Below, one piece after another: positions 44,701-57,100 of a DNA stretch of 64,000 nt (its first letter is position 1; the number at the start of each line of letters is the position of its first letter). The position numbers were made by a program, and so were the translations under genes. The DNA is from Heritiera littoralis (lineage: Eukaryota; Streptophyta; Magnoliopsida; Malvales; Malvaceae): assembly GCA_031772115.1 (NCBI GenBank), contig JAPDPK010000082.1, forward strand, positions 1,984,001-2,048,000, given 5' to 3'. The notes under the pieces were generated by a model. That model saw only the letters and a list, made by a program, of their open reading frames with translations, had not been told where the DNA came from and did not search any database.

Positions 44701-47091
44701 GACTTGGAGGCAAGAATTGTCAGTCATACTTTGTTATTTTGTAATGGTTAATTCTCGTAATGACTGCCCCCTTTTTCTCCTTGCAGGCAATTTCTGCTAG
44801 TAGCTCGGAAGTTCCATCAGTATTGGAATTCTTGCAAAGACGGAAGTTGGAAGCCAACAAGGTCAATTCTCAGCGAACGCTCTTTCCCTTTCCCCAGTGA
44901 AGGGCAGTATAATCATTAACCATTGTTAAGTATATATTGTTCCTTCTATTTCAGGCTAAACAACTATGTTTGGCAATTACACAAACAGTGATTCTTGAGC
45001 GCAGACCCGTCACCATGGTTGCCAGGGCAATGGATGTATTAGTCACCTCATATTCCCACTCTCTTAAAACTGGAAGTTATTTCAAGGGTATAAAGACTGA
45101 GAGGCCTGCCTCAAGTGTGCCAAATGTGAGTGGCCCAGGCCAAGGCATAGATGTATCCACCAGCAGAACAGGTGGACTTGGAAAATCCATCCAACATGAA
45201 TCTGCTTCCAGAGTCAATAGTGTATCTGTTAGTAGGCCTTCAACTTATTCGTCTTCAGAGACTGAGGATAATTGCAGCCTTGAACCATTGAAGATTGGCT
45301 CAAATGACACTCAATTTGTTTCTGGCAAAGTGGATATGGGTGCTGAAGCTCAGCCATCATCTTTTCCGTCTCAAGTTCCTGGCCCTAGTCATAATCCGTT
45401 AAATGCTAGTATTTCTGAGCAGCAGGAGTCTCAGCTCACTTCACCTGCAATTTCACCTGATGAGATGTACAAATTTGTCTTTGCTCCTATTGAAGAAGAG
45501 ATGGTTGGAGAACCTTCTTATCTGGTTGCCATCATTCTTGAATTTTTTAGAAGGTATGCTAATCATTTGAAGTGGTTTAGGACTCTTCTGCATAACAATT
45601 AACAATTCTAAAGGATTCTTAAAATGGGCTTGAATCCTATAAATAACTACAATAGCCATATTCTAGATAAATACACAAAGCTCCCTGTTGCGGATAAACT
45701 TATTGTTCAATCATATTTTCTTGGCCATTTATATGTTAAACATAAGTTACTCCTATAAATCAGATCCTGGTTATTGTTAGGAAGTCCTTGGCCTTCCCTT
45801 TAACTGAGGAGCAGAAAATTTTATGCAGCCTTATCCAAGTCTTTAGAAGTATTAATATATTTATCAAATAAACTTTTAACAAAATATAGCTAACATTCCA
45901 ATTTTAGATCAGTTATAATGATATTATGGAAACAAAAAAAGAGGCTTTTGGTAATAATTGTGTCAGGAGGAGGTAGAAGAAAACTAACTGCATGATCTAG
46001 CAAATATACCAACCAAGCTAAGCCACCTTGCTTATAGACCAACAGAAAGAGCAAATACTAACTAATAGAAGGCATCATTATGGTACTTCTCTTATGGGAA
46101 AGGATGTGTGAGTTTGATTTGTAGCTTTTTCCATGAAATCTTATCCATTTCCTCTGTGCAGTGCCAATCTGGAAAAGGTCAAAGTGCATCCAAATCTATA
46201 TGTGTTAACCATTCAACTATTGGCCTCTACTGAGAGATATGCAGAACTTGGTTTGTTCATCAGAAACAAGGTTTTCAAGTCTCTTTAAGCGTTCCTTGCA
46301 AAAGAATGAAAAGTTATCAATATGTTTTTGGCTGGATTGATGTTTCAATTTTGTTTTAATTTTTTAAGAGTTTAAATTCTTCTGTTACAGATTATCGAGC
46401 CCTCGAAAGAAGTTGCTCTACAGCTGCTAGAGTCCGGTCGTCAAAATTTACAAATTAGGAAGCTGGGCTCAGATATGCTAAGACAGCTCTCTTTGCATCA
46501 TGATTATGTGTTGTTACTCGTGCAAGATGGATATTATCTTGAAGCTTTACGTTATGCACGGAAGCATAAGGTAATCCTTCATTAGATAATGGCATTTGAA
46601 ATAAATTTAGTGTTATGTAAAATGCCAGTTTTATGAATCTAGAACTGGATGCTTACTATTTCTTTATCAGGACAAGCAACCTTGTCTCATTTCATCAAAA
46701 TGTTGGTAAAATTTGCTTTATGTTTGATGGTTTTTGTTTTCTGATTAGTTATATGTAACTATGCATTTCTGAACATTATTCTTTACTTGTTCGAAATTTC
46801 TGGCAAGAGATAGGTATTTGATGGCGTTTCACCAATTGCTGGCTGATCGCATTCAGCTAGCATGGTTTGATCAAGTTTGAAGATTGTCTAACCAAAATTT
46901 TTTAAATTGTTCAGGTCACTACTATTCGGTCCTCATTATTTCTCGAAGCAGCATTTGCCTCCAATGACTCACAACATCTGGCTGCAGTTTTGAGATTCTT
47001 TTCAGACCTCATTCCTGGCTTTCAAAGCACTTCAGATTTCTTTACATATTACCACATTCTCAATGAGATGAACTCTTCGGTAGCTGCTTGA
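41795..47091 (+). CDS. RMC1: Regulator of MON1-CCZ1 complex homologue (RMC1/MIC1)
   Basis: Eleven coding exons: 41795-41962, 42055-42314, 43508-43661, 43990-44099, 44189-44276, 44374-44709, 44787-44861, 44955-45553, 46162-46270, 46391-46570, 46915-47091. They join in frame to 751 residues. The N-terminal half is beta-propeller-like (for example FSLDEKLIAVQRSN, DVYIVTVYGRIYCLQ). A Ser-rich linker lies at about residues 430-565. The C-terminal Mic1 domain (PF07035) includes VAIILEFFRSANLEKVKVH and RNLQIRKL-type helical sequence. In animals RMC1 binds MON1-CCZ1, the exchange factor for Rab7 on late endosomes; in plants the matching GTPases are RABG3. Introns 3 (GCATGG, 43662) and 6 (GCAAGA, 44710) begin with GC instead of GT. 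Intron 2 carries a SINE. The upstream neighbour may share its transcript. Confidence 0.93.
42535..42703 (+). mobile_element. Au-type SINE in RMC1 intron 2
   Basis: About 169 bp flanked by ataatatttacaa at 42522-42534 and 42704-42716 (13-bp target duplication). It has an A box (cttggtgcaacggt) and a B box (ggaggtcatgggttctag), then gtggaaacagcctctt-like and aaggctgtgtacaatgaccc-like blocks, ending in a T run. This order matches the Au SINE family of flowering plants, including the T-tail. It is in the same orientation as the host gene and no splice signal is disturbed. Confidence 0.9.
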
Positions 47092-50000
47092 GATCCAATA
47101 AGAAGATGACAACCGTGTATGCCACTCATTATTATAGCCATGCTTTGTGCTGGTGAATTTTTGTCACTTCTAAATAAAAGCACGCTAACTATCCCAATCC
47201 TATGTCTGTAGGACGTTGAAAACGAAGAGTTGAAGTAGGCTCCTATCAAGGGAAAAGAAAAAGCCGAAGAAGTATCATAGTTTTCTTTATTTACATTCCC
47301 TTTTGCCCCACTTCTGATGAATGATGTTTGCTTGTCATTTTTGGTTACTTTTTCTTGCCCATACATTTCTAATTCTTAAGACTCACTAGAAGCCCTTTGT
47401 ATCTAGGACCTTTTAGAGACAGGACAAAAAATTCTAGAGTTTCTACAGAGCTGAAAACAATAACCGGCTGTTTCATGTAAGTGTTTTATGTTACTCCCTT
47501 TTCCACCTTTCAGTTGATTTATGCATAGTCTAGAGTTATTTTGCAAATAAAATAATTAAGCATGCGCACATGAACATGGACGAGCTTGCATGGACAGATA
47601 CTTCCATTGCTTTTAGGTATTGCTTGCTCGAGTTGGAAGATAAAGATTCCTTGTTTCTTCTCCTCGCTAGACTTGCACTAGTTATAATTTTGTGCTTCAC
47701 CTTTGACTGGAAGCCACATGTCTTCCACTTTCACGCCCAGTTCCTTTGCTTTCTTGGATACCTGCCTAAATGCCTGATTTTCCAGCCCAACTGCACTTTT
47801 TTAAAGGAGAAGCTTTTTGCCCATTATTCTTGTTGCTGTACTCTTTATTTTACCTTTTTACTTGTCCAGGGAAGCTTCATCTGATTCTCATCATCTTGGA
47901 TTCTTATCCAAGTATCACAAATTTCCCCTCAGAGTTTACCGTCCACATCATTGATGCCAATTTAGGTGCATAAAATGAATGATTAGATTGTATAAAAGAT
48001 TAGCTAGTCTCTTTGTAGAGGATGATTCAATCCTCTTTAAAAAAGGTAAAGGAGAATTTTTAATCCTATGTCATTAGGTGATAGATAAGCATATTTTATT
48101 TTTAAAATTTACACTTAAAAATTACATAAACTTTTAATAAGAAGATGATGATTATTGATTGATTGATTATTCTAAATTATTTTCTTCTTTCCCTCTTTTC
48201 ACTTTTTTTTTAAAGCTTTTTTTAATTTCTTTCTTTCTCTTTTTCTTTCTCTATTTTATTTGTTTAATAAAGAAAAATATAGTTTAGATAAAATAATGAT
48301 TTAAAAAAAATACCTCGTTTAAATAATCCATGCTTAAAATAATTTTTTAAAAGTTAACTCTTAAATATAAAAATTATTATGAATTATATTTTTTTAATTT
48401 ATAAAATTTAAACTTTAAATTTAGCTAGTATTTTTCTGATTTTAAAATTTTATTTTTTAATTTTATGTTCTATTTTATTTATTTTTTCTTTTGTCAGCAA
48501 TAAAAAAATAAAAAAAATAAAAATAAAAATTATTTATTTTGGAAAACATTTATTTTTTAAAAATCAATATTTTATTGAAAAATTAACTATTTTAAAAATA
48601 AATTTAACTTTTTAACTATAGAAATTGTAATAATATTTTTTAGTAATAAAAAAATCTTTGAATTATATTTATTAAAAAATTATATATTTGAGTTATTTTT
48701 ACTTTAGAAAATAATACTTTTGATGAATAATAAATCATTTTATTATACTCATAATTTTACATATTATCTAATCCAATCTTATATATAATCTTATATTATT
48801 TTATTTTCTCTTTCACCCTATTCATCAAAAATCATTAGTTCTATAAAGTGTATGTGCTGTTAAAAATAAATCATAGAAAAATAAAAACCAGCGTGAAAAG
48901 AAATCAATAATAGTAATTTATACTCATTGGAGATAAATTATTTTAGAATTTTTGAACGTAGATTAAACTTTATTCTTACTTTGAATAGGAAATCAATTAC
49001 ATTTTAATTTAAAATGATTGATGGCGATTTTATAGTTTTAAGTTTAGGAAATGAGGTTTTAGGATTTAGCATGACAAGAATTTTTGCAATAAAGAAATTA
49101 GACTAGCTTTTCACGAGTCAAAAGTTGGAAGTAAAGCTAGTTGGGTCGAGAACTCTGAAGATTAGGTTGCTGATGAATCTATATGTCTACGCTACACCAA
49201 ATAGTGGGCCCGTCTCTGCTTAGCTTTGGTCAAATGTCATTGAAGTTGAGTTCGCGTCTATCATGACTCAAAAATTCATCCAAAGCTTTGCTACCTAACC
49301 CAACCGAAGATAAGTCAATGAAAGACGGCGTTGGGTGATGTTCAAGATCGAACACCTCGTTTTATTTTTTATTGGACCACTCTCAACTCAAATCACGCGG
49401 TAACCCATCATAATCAAACCAACACCGCCTAAATTATCATTTTGCATTATAGTTACATTCCTTTTTGCTATATAAAGTATATCTCTATCGCTTTTACTCC
49501 CATTTTTTTTGCCAGAAAAAAACTTGATTTTTACCCTTAAAACTTTATCCACAGCATAGATCAAACAACAGAAACAACACCTTCTTACCATCTTCTAGAT
49601 CTCAAGCCTGAGACAAAACTAGCGTTTACTTTCATACAATGTTGATTCAACATATTTACTTCTCAACATGTGAAAAGGAATGAAAGATATCCATAGTAAG
49701 TAATTATTTTGTTTTTAAAGTTTGGCCTAATAGGTAATGTCAATTTCACTTTTATATATTTCAACCTCTGTATTTCTTGTTGAATCAAACAAGAATACGC
49801 TGTAATTTTCATTCACTAATTACTTGTTTTCATTGCCAAGGATGTCTTATTTCAATGTTAAATCATCTATACTCGTATATTAATTGTTCTTTTATATCGA
49901 CAAAAAAAAAATCTCCTTTCTGCCATAATTATATGTCCTTCTTGTTAAGTACTGATCTCAAGAAAAAGAGACAGTATTAACCAAGATTTGGCTCAGTAAT

Positions 50001-53000
50001 TGTTATCTCTTTTTAAGAGAGATTAGCTTTAAAATTCGATTTTTCTCTCTCCTCTTGTACCTCTTATGAATCAAAAAATAAATAAATAAAGAGAGAGTGT
50101 TAGAAAGTAGGGCCAAGCAAATCAAAGCTTATTTTCATGTCAGTTCAACCAACCACTGCAACAATACCTTACAGCTTACAAGCCTGTGTTTAACATAAAA
50201 GCTTAGCATGGTTGGTTTTGTTTCAATAATTGCTATCAAACTTTTGAATCATTTGTTTGATAACTTCGTAATCAAAAGGTAAGAGCGAAGGGCAGATTGT
50301 CTTTTACATCTGTGCATTTGCTGGCCTTTTCTGGCACATTCTGTATTTTTAAACAATAGTAGTTGGTGTTACATCATTATATCCATATATATATATGTAT
50401 AATCAAATATTTTAGAAATTCTCCATTAATTAATTAATTAATTAATGTTTTTTTATAATAATCTTACATGCTACCAATAACTTATTATATGATATATTGA
50501 GGGAAAGTGAGAGTTAGAATGATGCTTGTCATCTAAGTGTGCATGTTTTGCATTTTAAGGTGGTTTGAATATGATAGATGTTAGATCTTTGATAAATTAA
50601 GATTGACTTTATTCCTTTTTATTGCATTTTTTATGATTTAAATGGAAATGTACGTACCTATATTTACTTTAATTCAAGAACTCTGATTAATGGTAGTTTT
50701 TGTATTCATCTTTCCAGATGTTTCATACATTTGTTTATTAAATGGACAGAATCAAGTTGGTAATTTATTGGCATTTTTATTTGAAATGTATCTAAGCAAA
50801 AAAAAAAATCTACTTTTGGGGAGGGGTGAAGAGTCTTAACTGTGACAAAACTCTAAGTAGGATTAGTTTCAGACCGTTAATACAGAAAATGACATCTGTG
50901 ATTTACACTAAAAAAAATCTATATACGTATATTAGATATTTTAAAGGAATTAATGATATTATAATAGAGTCGAATCTATTATTATCAATGATGCATAAGA
51001 GGTTTTTTTTTTTTTTGACTTTTGAAGGATGACAATCAAACTTCAATTTTATATTTGAAATATACTAACTAAATATTAGATTATTGCTAACTTGAAAATG
51101 TTAAGGAGTGTATAATGATGTTAATTATTTGAATTTGGTGAAAATAATATATTTAATACAACTTTTTTATATAATATCTTAATTATTATTAAATAGTGCT
51201 CATTCACGTTAACCGACCTCTTATTAGTTATATGTTTAAAATCAATATTAAATAGTGCTCATACACTTACATGAAATGGGTTACTAAATCAATATTAAAA
51301 TCTAAAATATTGAAAAAGTGAGCTTTCGAATAATAGAAGATTTTTAGAAAAGTTGATGTTCCATGCTGTTCATCCTTTATCATTTTGGAATTTGGATGCC
51401 TACTGATGGAGGTTGAATAGAAAATAATTAAACGGAAGGAAAAGATGCAAATGGAAAGTGGCAAGGCAGCAAAGGAATCCTTTAAAAGATCCTTAGATTT
51501 ATTTGTGGAAATTTAGAGTATTATATATATGTTTTTGTTCCAAAACAAATTAAGTTAGGATTGAAGTAAATTTGATAATTTTAAAACATAATTAGATAAT
51601 ACAATTGTGATACAAGTTAAATTTCAATAAAAACTGTATATAAATTTAATAAAAATTATAAATAATTCTATATTTAATGTATCGACACAAATTTTAATAT
51701 TATAATTTTCGTATTTTACACGATATGAATATAATTTAACATAATAAAACATGAAAGATATAAATATAAATTTCTAGATCTACCCCACTACGTCAACAAT
51801 CAACAAAGAAAAAAATTTGCAATCCACGTTACCTAACCAAACCCATAAATAATATATTTTTAAGAAAAAAAAACCAAAGATTAACTTAATAATAATAATA
51901 TAGTAAATGAATAAAACAAACATTTATTTATTTATAAATGCATATGCCTACTGTCCGCCGCAGCTTCTGAGGCTAAGCTGTGCAATAATTTATAATTCAT
52001 AAATATATTTTAGTAATCGTCTCTTTTATATATTCTTTATGCAATTTATTTTTTGAACTTAATTGGTGAATTTAATGAAATACAGTTGAAATTTATTTCT
52101 TATAAATGAGAAAATGATTGAAAAAAATCACTGTAACGTGGGAGCCTTTCTTTGCCATCAAAAACTTAATTGCGACAATTATTATGCGATTAAAATTAAC
52201 CAACAACTCCTTTTTTCTTTGGTTTACTTTTGTAGAAAATTTTATTTGGAATTTTAAAACACAATTTGCCATTATGAATGTATTACACATAAATTATATG
52301 ATATTTAAATTAGTAACTTTGAAAATGTATTTATTTGATTTATTATTTGTGTAAATATATATTTACTTTATTTTATTGAGAATACTTTTTGTGAGATAGG
52401 AATGTAGTTGAATTTGGTTTTTACAGGGAGTTCACATTTTAGTTGTTTGTGTATAAATGCTTGCTATTAAACTTTTTTAAGTAGAAGTTGTTGGGTAGAT
52501 ATTAGTAGATTATTTCACAAAAAAAAAAAAAGATATTAGTAGATTAAAATTTAATCTTAATAGCATTGCACCAAAGAAAAAATATATATAAATAGTGAAA
52601 AGTTTTCAATTAAAAAAATAATTTTCTTTTACATTTATTAAAACTTGCAATAAACATCATACGTTTTAATTTCAATTATCATTTCCAACAACTCAATTTT
52701 TTTAAGGAATTTTAATTTTTTTTATAAGTGCCTCCAAACCAAAGCCTAAAAAATAATTATAATTAGTTATGACTACCATTTATATCCAAGGGAATTCATT
52801 GTAAATTTAAATTATAACCTGATTTAAAAAGTCAAGTTAAATATTTTATTAAATAAGAAAAATATGTTGACTTTTGAATTTTAATTAAAATATCATTAAT
52901 ATTTTGATATGAGTTTTTTTTTTTCAATATTGACTTTTAAAATTTAATGAAAATAATATTAATATTTTAATGATATTACAAAATTGAAAAATAAAATTAC

Positions 53001-53640
53001 ACAACTCGACGTTTTCATTTTTTGTACGTGACAACTCAACATTTTTTTAGCATAACTTTTGTCTTATTCTCGCTTCTGTTTCTGCCAATCGGGAAAAGCT
53101 AACAAAACAGTCGCATTTTTGAACACGTGTAGTTCCATAGAACTGGGGCTATGATTTGTATGCCTTACTAAATCTCATTCTCACGCGACTCCTGTGATCG
53201 TGCCTGCTAAACTCATTACTCATTTCGCGCTAAAAAAAAAAAGAAAAGAAATTCAACACCACGCAAAAGCAAAAATTACAATTTATAAAACCCATTTATT
53301 TTTCTTTCAAGTCTTTTTTTTTTTTTTCTCATAAAGGTTGGTTTGGACGACTGAAAATTGCTGTCTGCCTTTGGGCTTTGATGAAAGGCATCGCTTACAA
53401 GGCAAGCGAAAAAGCTACTCTCCTTGCTAAAATCGGACAGGAATTAGAAAAAAAAAAAAAGAGCAGTTCGCTTTTTCTGTTTCTTTGGCTCTTCTATTGA
53501 TGAGTGATGATGATGTTTTTCTTGTAGTCCTGTATACAAAGACTCTTAATCTTTCGTTCTATTTGAATTTTTTTCTCAACTCTTAGATCTGTAGATTCTA
53601 ATTTCTCACTCAATTCGAAGAAGATCTTAACACTCCGTTT
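47092..53640. other. RMC1 3' region and 6-kb gene-less AT-rich spacer
   Basis: 47092-47380 is likely the RMC1 3' untranslated region. 47570-47960 is richer in G+C and has a 104-codon open frame (47570-47884) of hydrophobic composition that I cannot assign; it may be an extended transcript end. 48050-52900 is very AT-rich with homopolymers and a (TTAA)n run at about 50427-50447. A decayed inverted relative of the hAT-type MITE may lie at 51600-51780. 53300-53640 looks like the promoter and leader of the kinesin gene. Confidence 0.45.
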
Positions 53641-53673
53641 TTTTATCCACAATGCTTTTGTGATTCTGCCGAG

Positions 53674-54117
53674 GTATGCTTTCTTTTGTTACTAAATGCT
53701 CCAAATTTTAACCAAAAAAAAAGAAAAATTTTTAGTGACATTTGGTTTGGATGGAAGAGGTGAAGTTTTGACGGGGAAAAAGATTTTGCTGTTCTAATCT
53801 CCTGCATTTTTTTTAGAAAAAATTGAAATGTATTTGTGTTTGATTGGTTGTAAAATTGAGCATACAAAACGAAGTGTTTTTTTTTTTTTTGCGCTGTAAA
53901 AGTTCAAATGAATTTATCTACGAAATTGACTGGAAACGTAGGTGTTTTTTTTTTCAACGGTATAATTACTTAGAGGAAACTCAAGAGCTTTGAAATTGTT
54001 TCAAATTTCTATTTCTGGAAATCAATTTTGAGATAATGTAGCTATCAAGAACTAACTTCTACCTTTTTAGCTCGGATTTTATGCTTTCTAATTTCGAGTT
54101 GCTTTTCTCATTTTCAG
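53674..54117 (+). other. Putative 5'-leader intron of the kinesin gene
   Basis: Donor GAG|GTATGC at 53674 and acceptor CATTTTCAG ending at 54117, 34 nt upstream of the ATG. T-rich body of 444 nt. Leader introns are common in plant kinesin and housekeeping genes; inferred from splice motifs only. Confidence 0.6.
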
Positions 54118-54150
54118 TGTAGAAGCGAGTGATTGTTTGGTGAGGCGAAA

Positions 54151-57100
54151 ATGTCGTCGAAAAAAGGATCCAAATCGAAGAAATTAGGTTCAAGCAGCGC
54201 AAAAGCTGCAAATTCGCCTTCATCTTCAACTTCATCATCCAAACAATTTCTCGAAGCATCTATTGATGGCCAGAGCTCACCGACTTCTTCATCGGCTCGA
54301 AGAAAACCACGGTATTTTTACTCTGAGAATTTGTACGAGGATGACGATCGATCCAAAGAAAATGTCACTGTCACCGTTCGGTTCCGTCCTCTCAGGTATA
54401 TTGGTTTGTTTTGCCTCTTAGTATTTGTTTTCGTTTTTCTGTTTGATGAAGGCTTTGATTTGCGTTTGTGGATGTAGTCCCAGGGAGATTCGTCAAGGCG
54501 AGGAGATTGCTTGGTATGCAGATGGGGAAACTATTGTGAGAAATGAACATAATCCGTCCATAGCATATGCATATGGTTAGTTTTGTAGACTTTGTCTCCT
54601 AACTGTTTTCTTAAAGAGAATTTGAATGCTCACTGAATTCGATGCACTTGAATGAAGAAATCTTTAGGTTTTACTCAGAGTCATTTTTACTAACACCAAG
54701 TAATGAAAAACTTTAGACTATAAAGATATTGCCAAAGAGCCGGATATATGCGAAGTATTGAACCATAATTTCATTACGTTGGCATAAACTTTTAATTGTC
54801 TATAGCCCTAAACTGTTTTATTTTTTAGCCCTTAGTGTCAGGCTTTGAGAGCCTTTTTTTTTTCGGTAACATTTCTCCCTTCAACGTTTTATATGTAATT
54901 TTACATTCGTTCATTGAGCACATTTCTGTCTCTGTCCTCTTTTTTTATCTACAGAAACTTTTTTAAGTTCCGATTAAGGTTTTATGTGTATGTGTGATAT
55001 AGCAATGTGATAATGAATGAAGTTTGAGAAGTATTTGCTATTTTTGTTCTATGAATATAAGAAAAATTTACTTCTCTTTGTCGTTTTTGTTTGAGGCATC
55101 TAGTTCATTGACATAAACATGTTGTTCGGTGGACTTTTTTCCTTTTTTGGTCTAAAGATTTTAGGCATTACATATCACTTAATTGATTTGTTATTTCTTA
55201 TGCTTCTAGATCGAGTGTTTGGCCCTACAACTACTACACGACATGTATATGATGTTGCTGCTCAGCATGTTGTCAGTGGTGCAATGGAAGGCATCAATGG
55301 TATGTTGTAAAGGTCCTTCTTTGTAGCAAAAATTAGCTCTTATGTCATTCACAAATTGCCTTAATTATTTCCTCATCAAATGAAATACAATGTCCTTGTT
55401 TTCTTAATGGCATTTTTAAATTTTTAGACAATAGAAAAAGAAATTAATTGCTTTTGAATAGTCAATGTTGGCCAGAAGAAAATTAATGAACTAGGTGATA
55501 AGGACTGAGATTATTCCATGTCCACCTAGTAAACTAATGTTAAGGCTATTTTGAAACGTAATAGTTTTGCTATTTTCATGCAACATGGATGGATGGCTTT
55601 ATGAATGTATGCATGTACTTATCCATCAGAAGTTAGATCAGGCAAGGCTGTTACTGGCTATGTGACCTGCATAGTTTTGGTTACTCTTTCAGAATCTATA
55701 ACAAGAGTATGAATGAATCTGGTGAATTTGGCTTATAAGTTCTTTTGAGTGGGCTTCAGAATATAGCACATTTCCGGAGTGCTTTTGCATATGGTAATTT
55801 GTTAGTGACTGGTATTTGTTATGTTCACAGCACTGGATTGAGACCTAATTTCTAATTGGTCCTATTTTAGCACTCTACGTTGTAATTACTCTGTAAGAGG
55901 ACCATTTTAATATAGAAAAACTCAATTTGAGATTTCTGGAACCAATAGATTTGTTAGCATGGTATCCTAAACTTCCTTGGTAATTACTGTTTCAGGGAAG
56001 ATGCCGCCTTGCTTTCTCTGAATAACAGTACTCATAGTTTTGCACCAGAAGTTGATGGGTTAATATTGAAAGTTCTAGCATTAAATTTGTATTTTCTCAA
56101 AGCATTTTTGTTATTACAGTGTTAAATTCTGTTCACAGGCACCATTTTTGCTTATGGCGTGACAAGTAGCGGGAAGACTCATACAATGCATGTAAGACTA
56201 TATAATTTTCTGCTTATTTTCCTTATCTTTGTTTGTATGTTGCACATTGCTGGATGATCTCTCCTATTTTAGTTTCACCTAAAGTTGTAATTTGGTTTTT
56301 CATTTGCGTTATAGAGACCAAGCATTAGGTGCTTTTTGCTATTACACGATAGTGCAGAATTGGTTTATTAATTACTCTAAGCTTGTCAGATTGGGACATA
56401 GGGAATTTGATTAATGACTATTTGTTCATATAGGAGTAAGAGGGGATTTTGTATGTATCTTAACCTATAAGTTAGTGCAGCAAGCACTGAAATTACTGTT
56501 CCCTTAAATCTATTAATTCTGCATCTTCCTCTTGTGACTTCCTTAGAAGTAGCATTAATTTTTTTTTTTTTAAATAAAGCAGCAATATCCTGATCTTTGT
56601 CCACTAGTGTCTTGTAAGTTTGATTTGCTTGCACATTTGAGCCTAGCTACTTCTTATTTCAATCTTTGAAAATTCTATTTTCAGAGAAGTATGTTACATG
56701 CTTCTTTCTGAGGGGTTGTGGACTTGTTTTTTGACTTGTAAGTTGGTGCTGCAAGGATCAAAATTACTGTGCCTTTAAGTCAAATCTACTTAATTCCACA
56801 TCTTCCTCTTGTGACAAGCTTAGAATTAGCAGTGTTTTTTGAACTAAGGCAGCAATTTCCTGCTCTTCATCTAACAGCATCTTATAAATTTGATTTGTAT
56901 CCACATTTGAGCCTAGCTACTTTTCATTTCTACCTTTGCAACTTCTATTTTCAGAGAAGTGTGTTACCCTGGTTCATTTTAAACTATTAATGGAAAACAT
57001 TGTATGTTGGTTTTGAGTGCCTATTTATCCATATCACATCTATCAAGGATAATAAGTATGTCATATTAAGGTGTATGGTTTATTATCCTGCATCATCATA

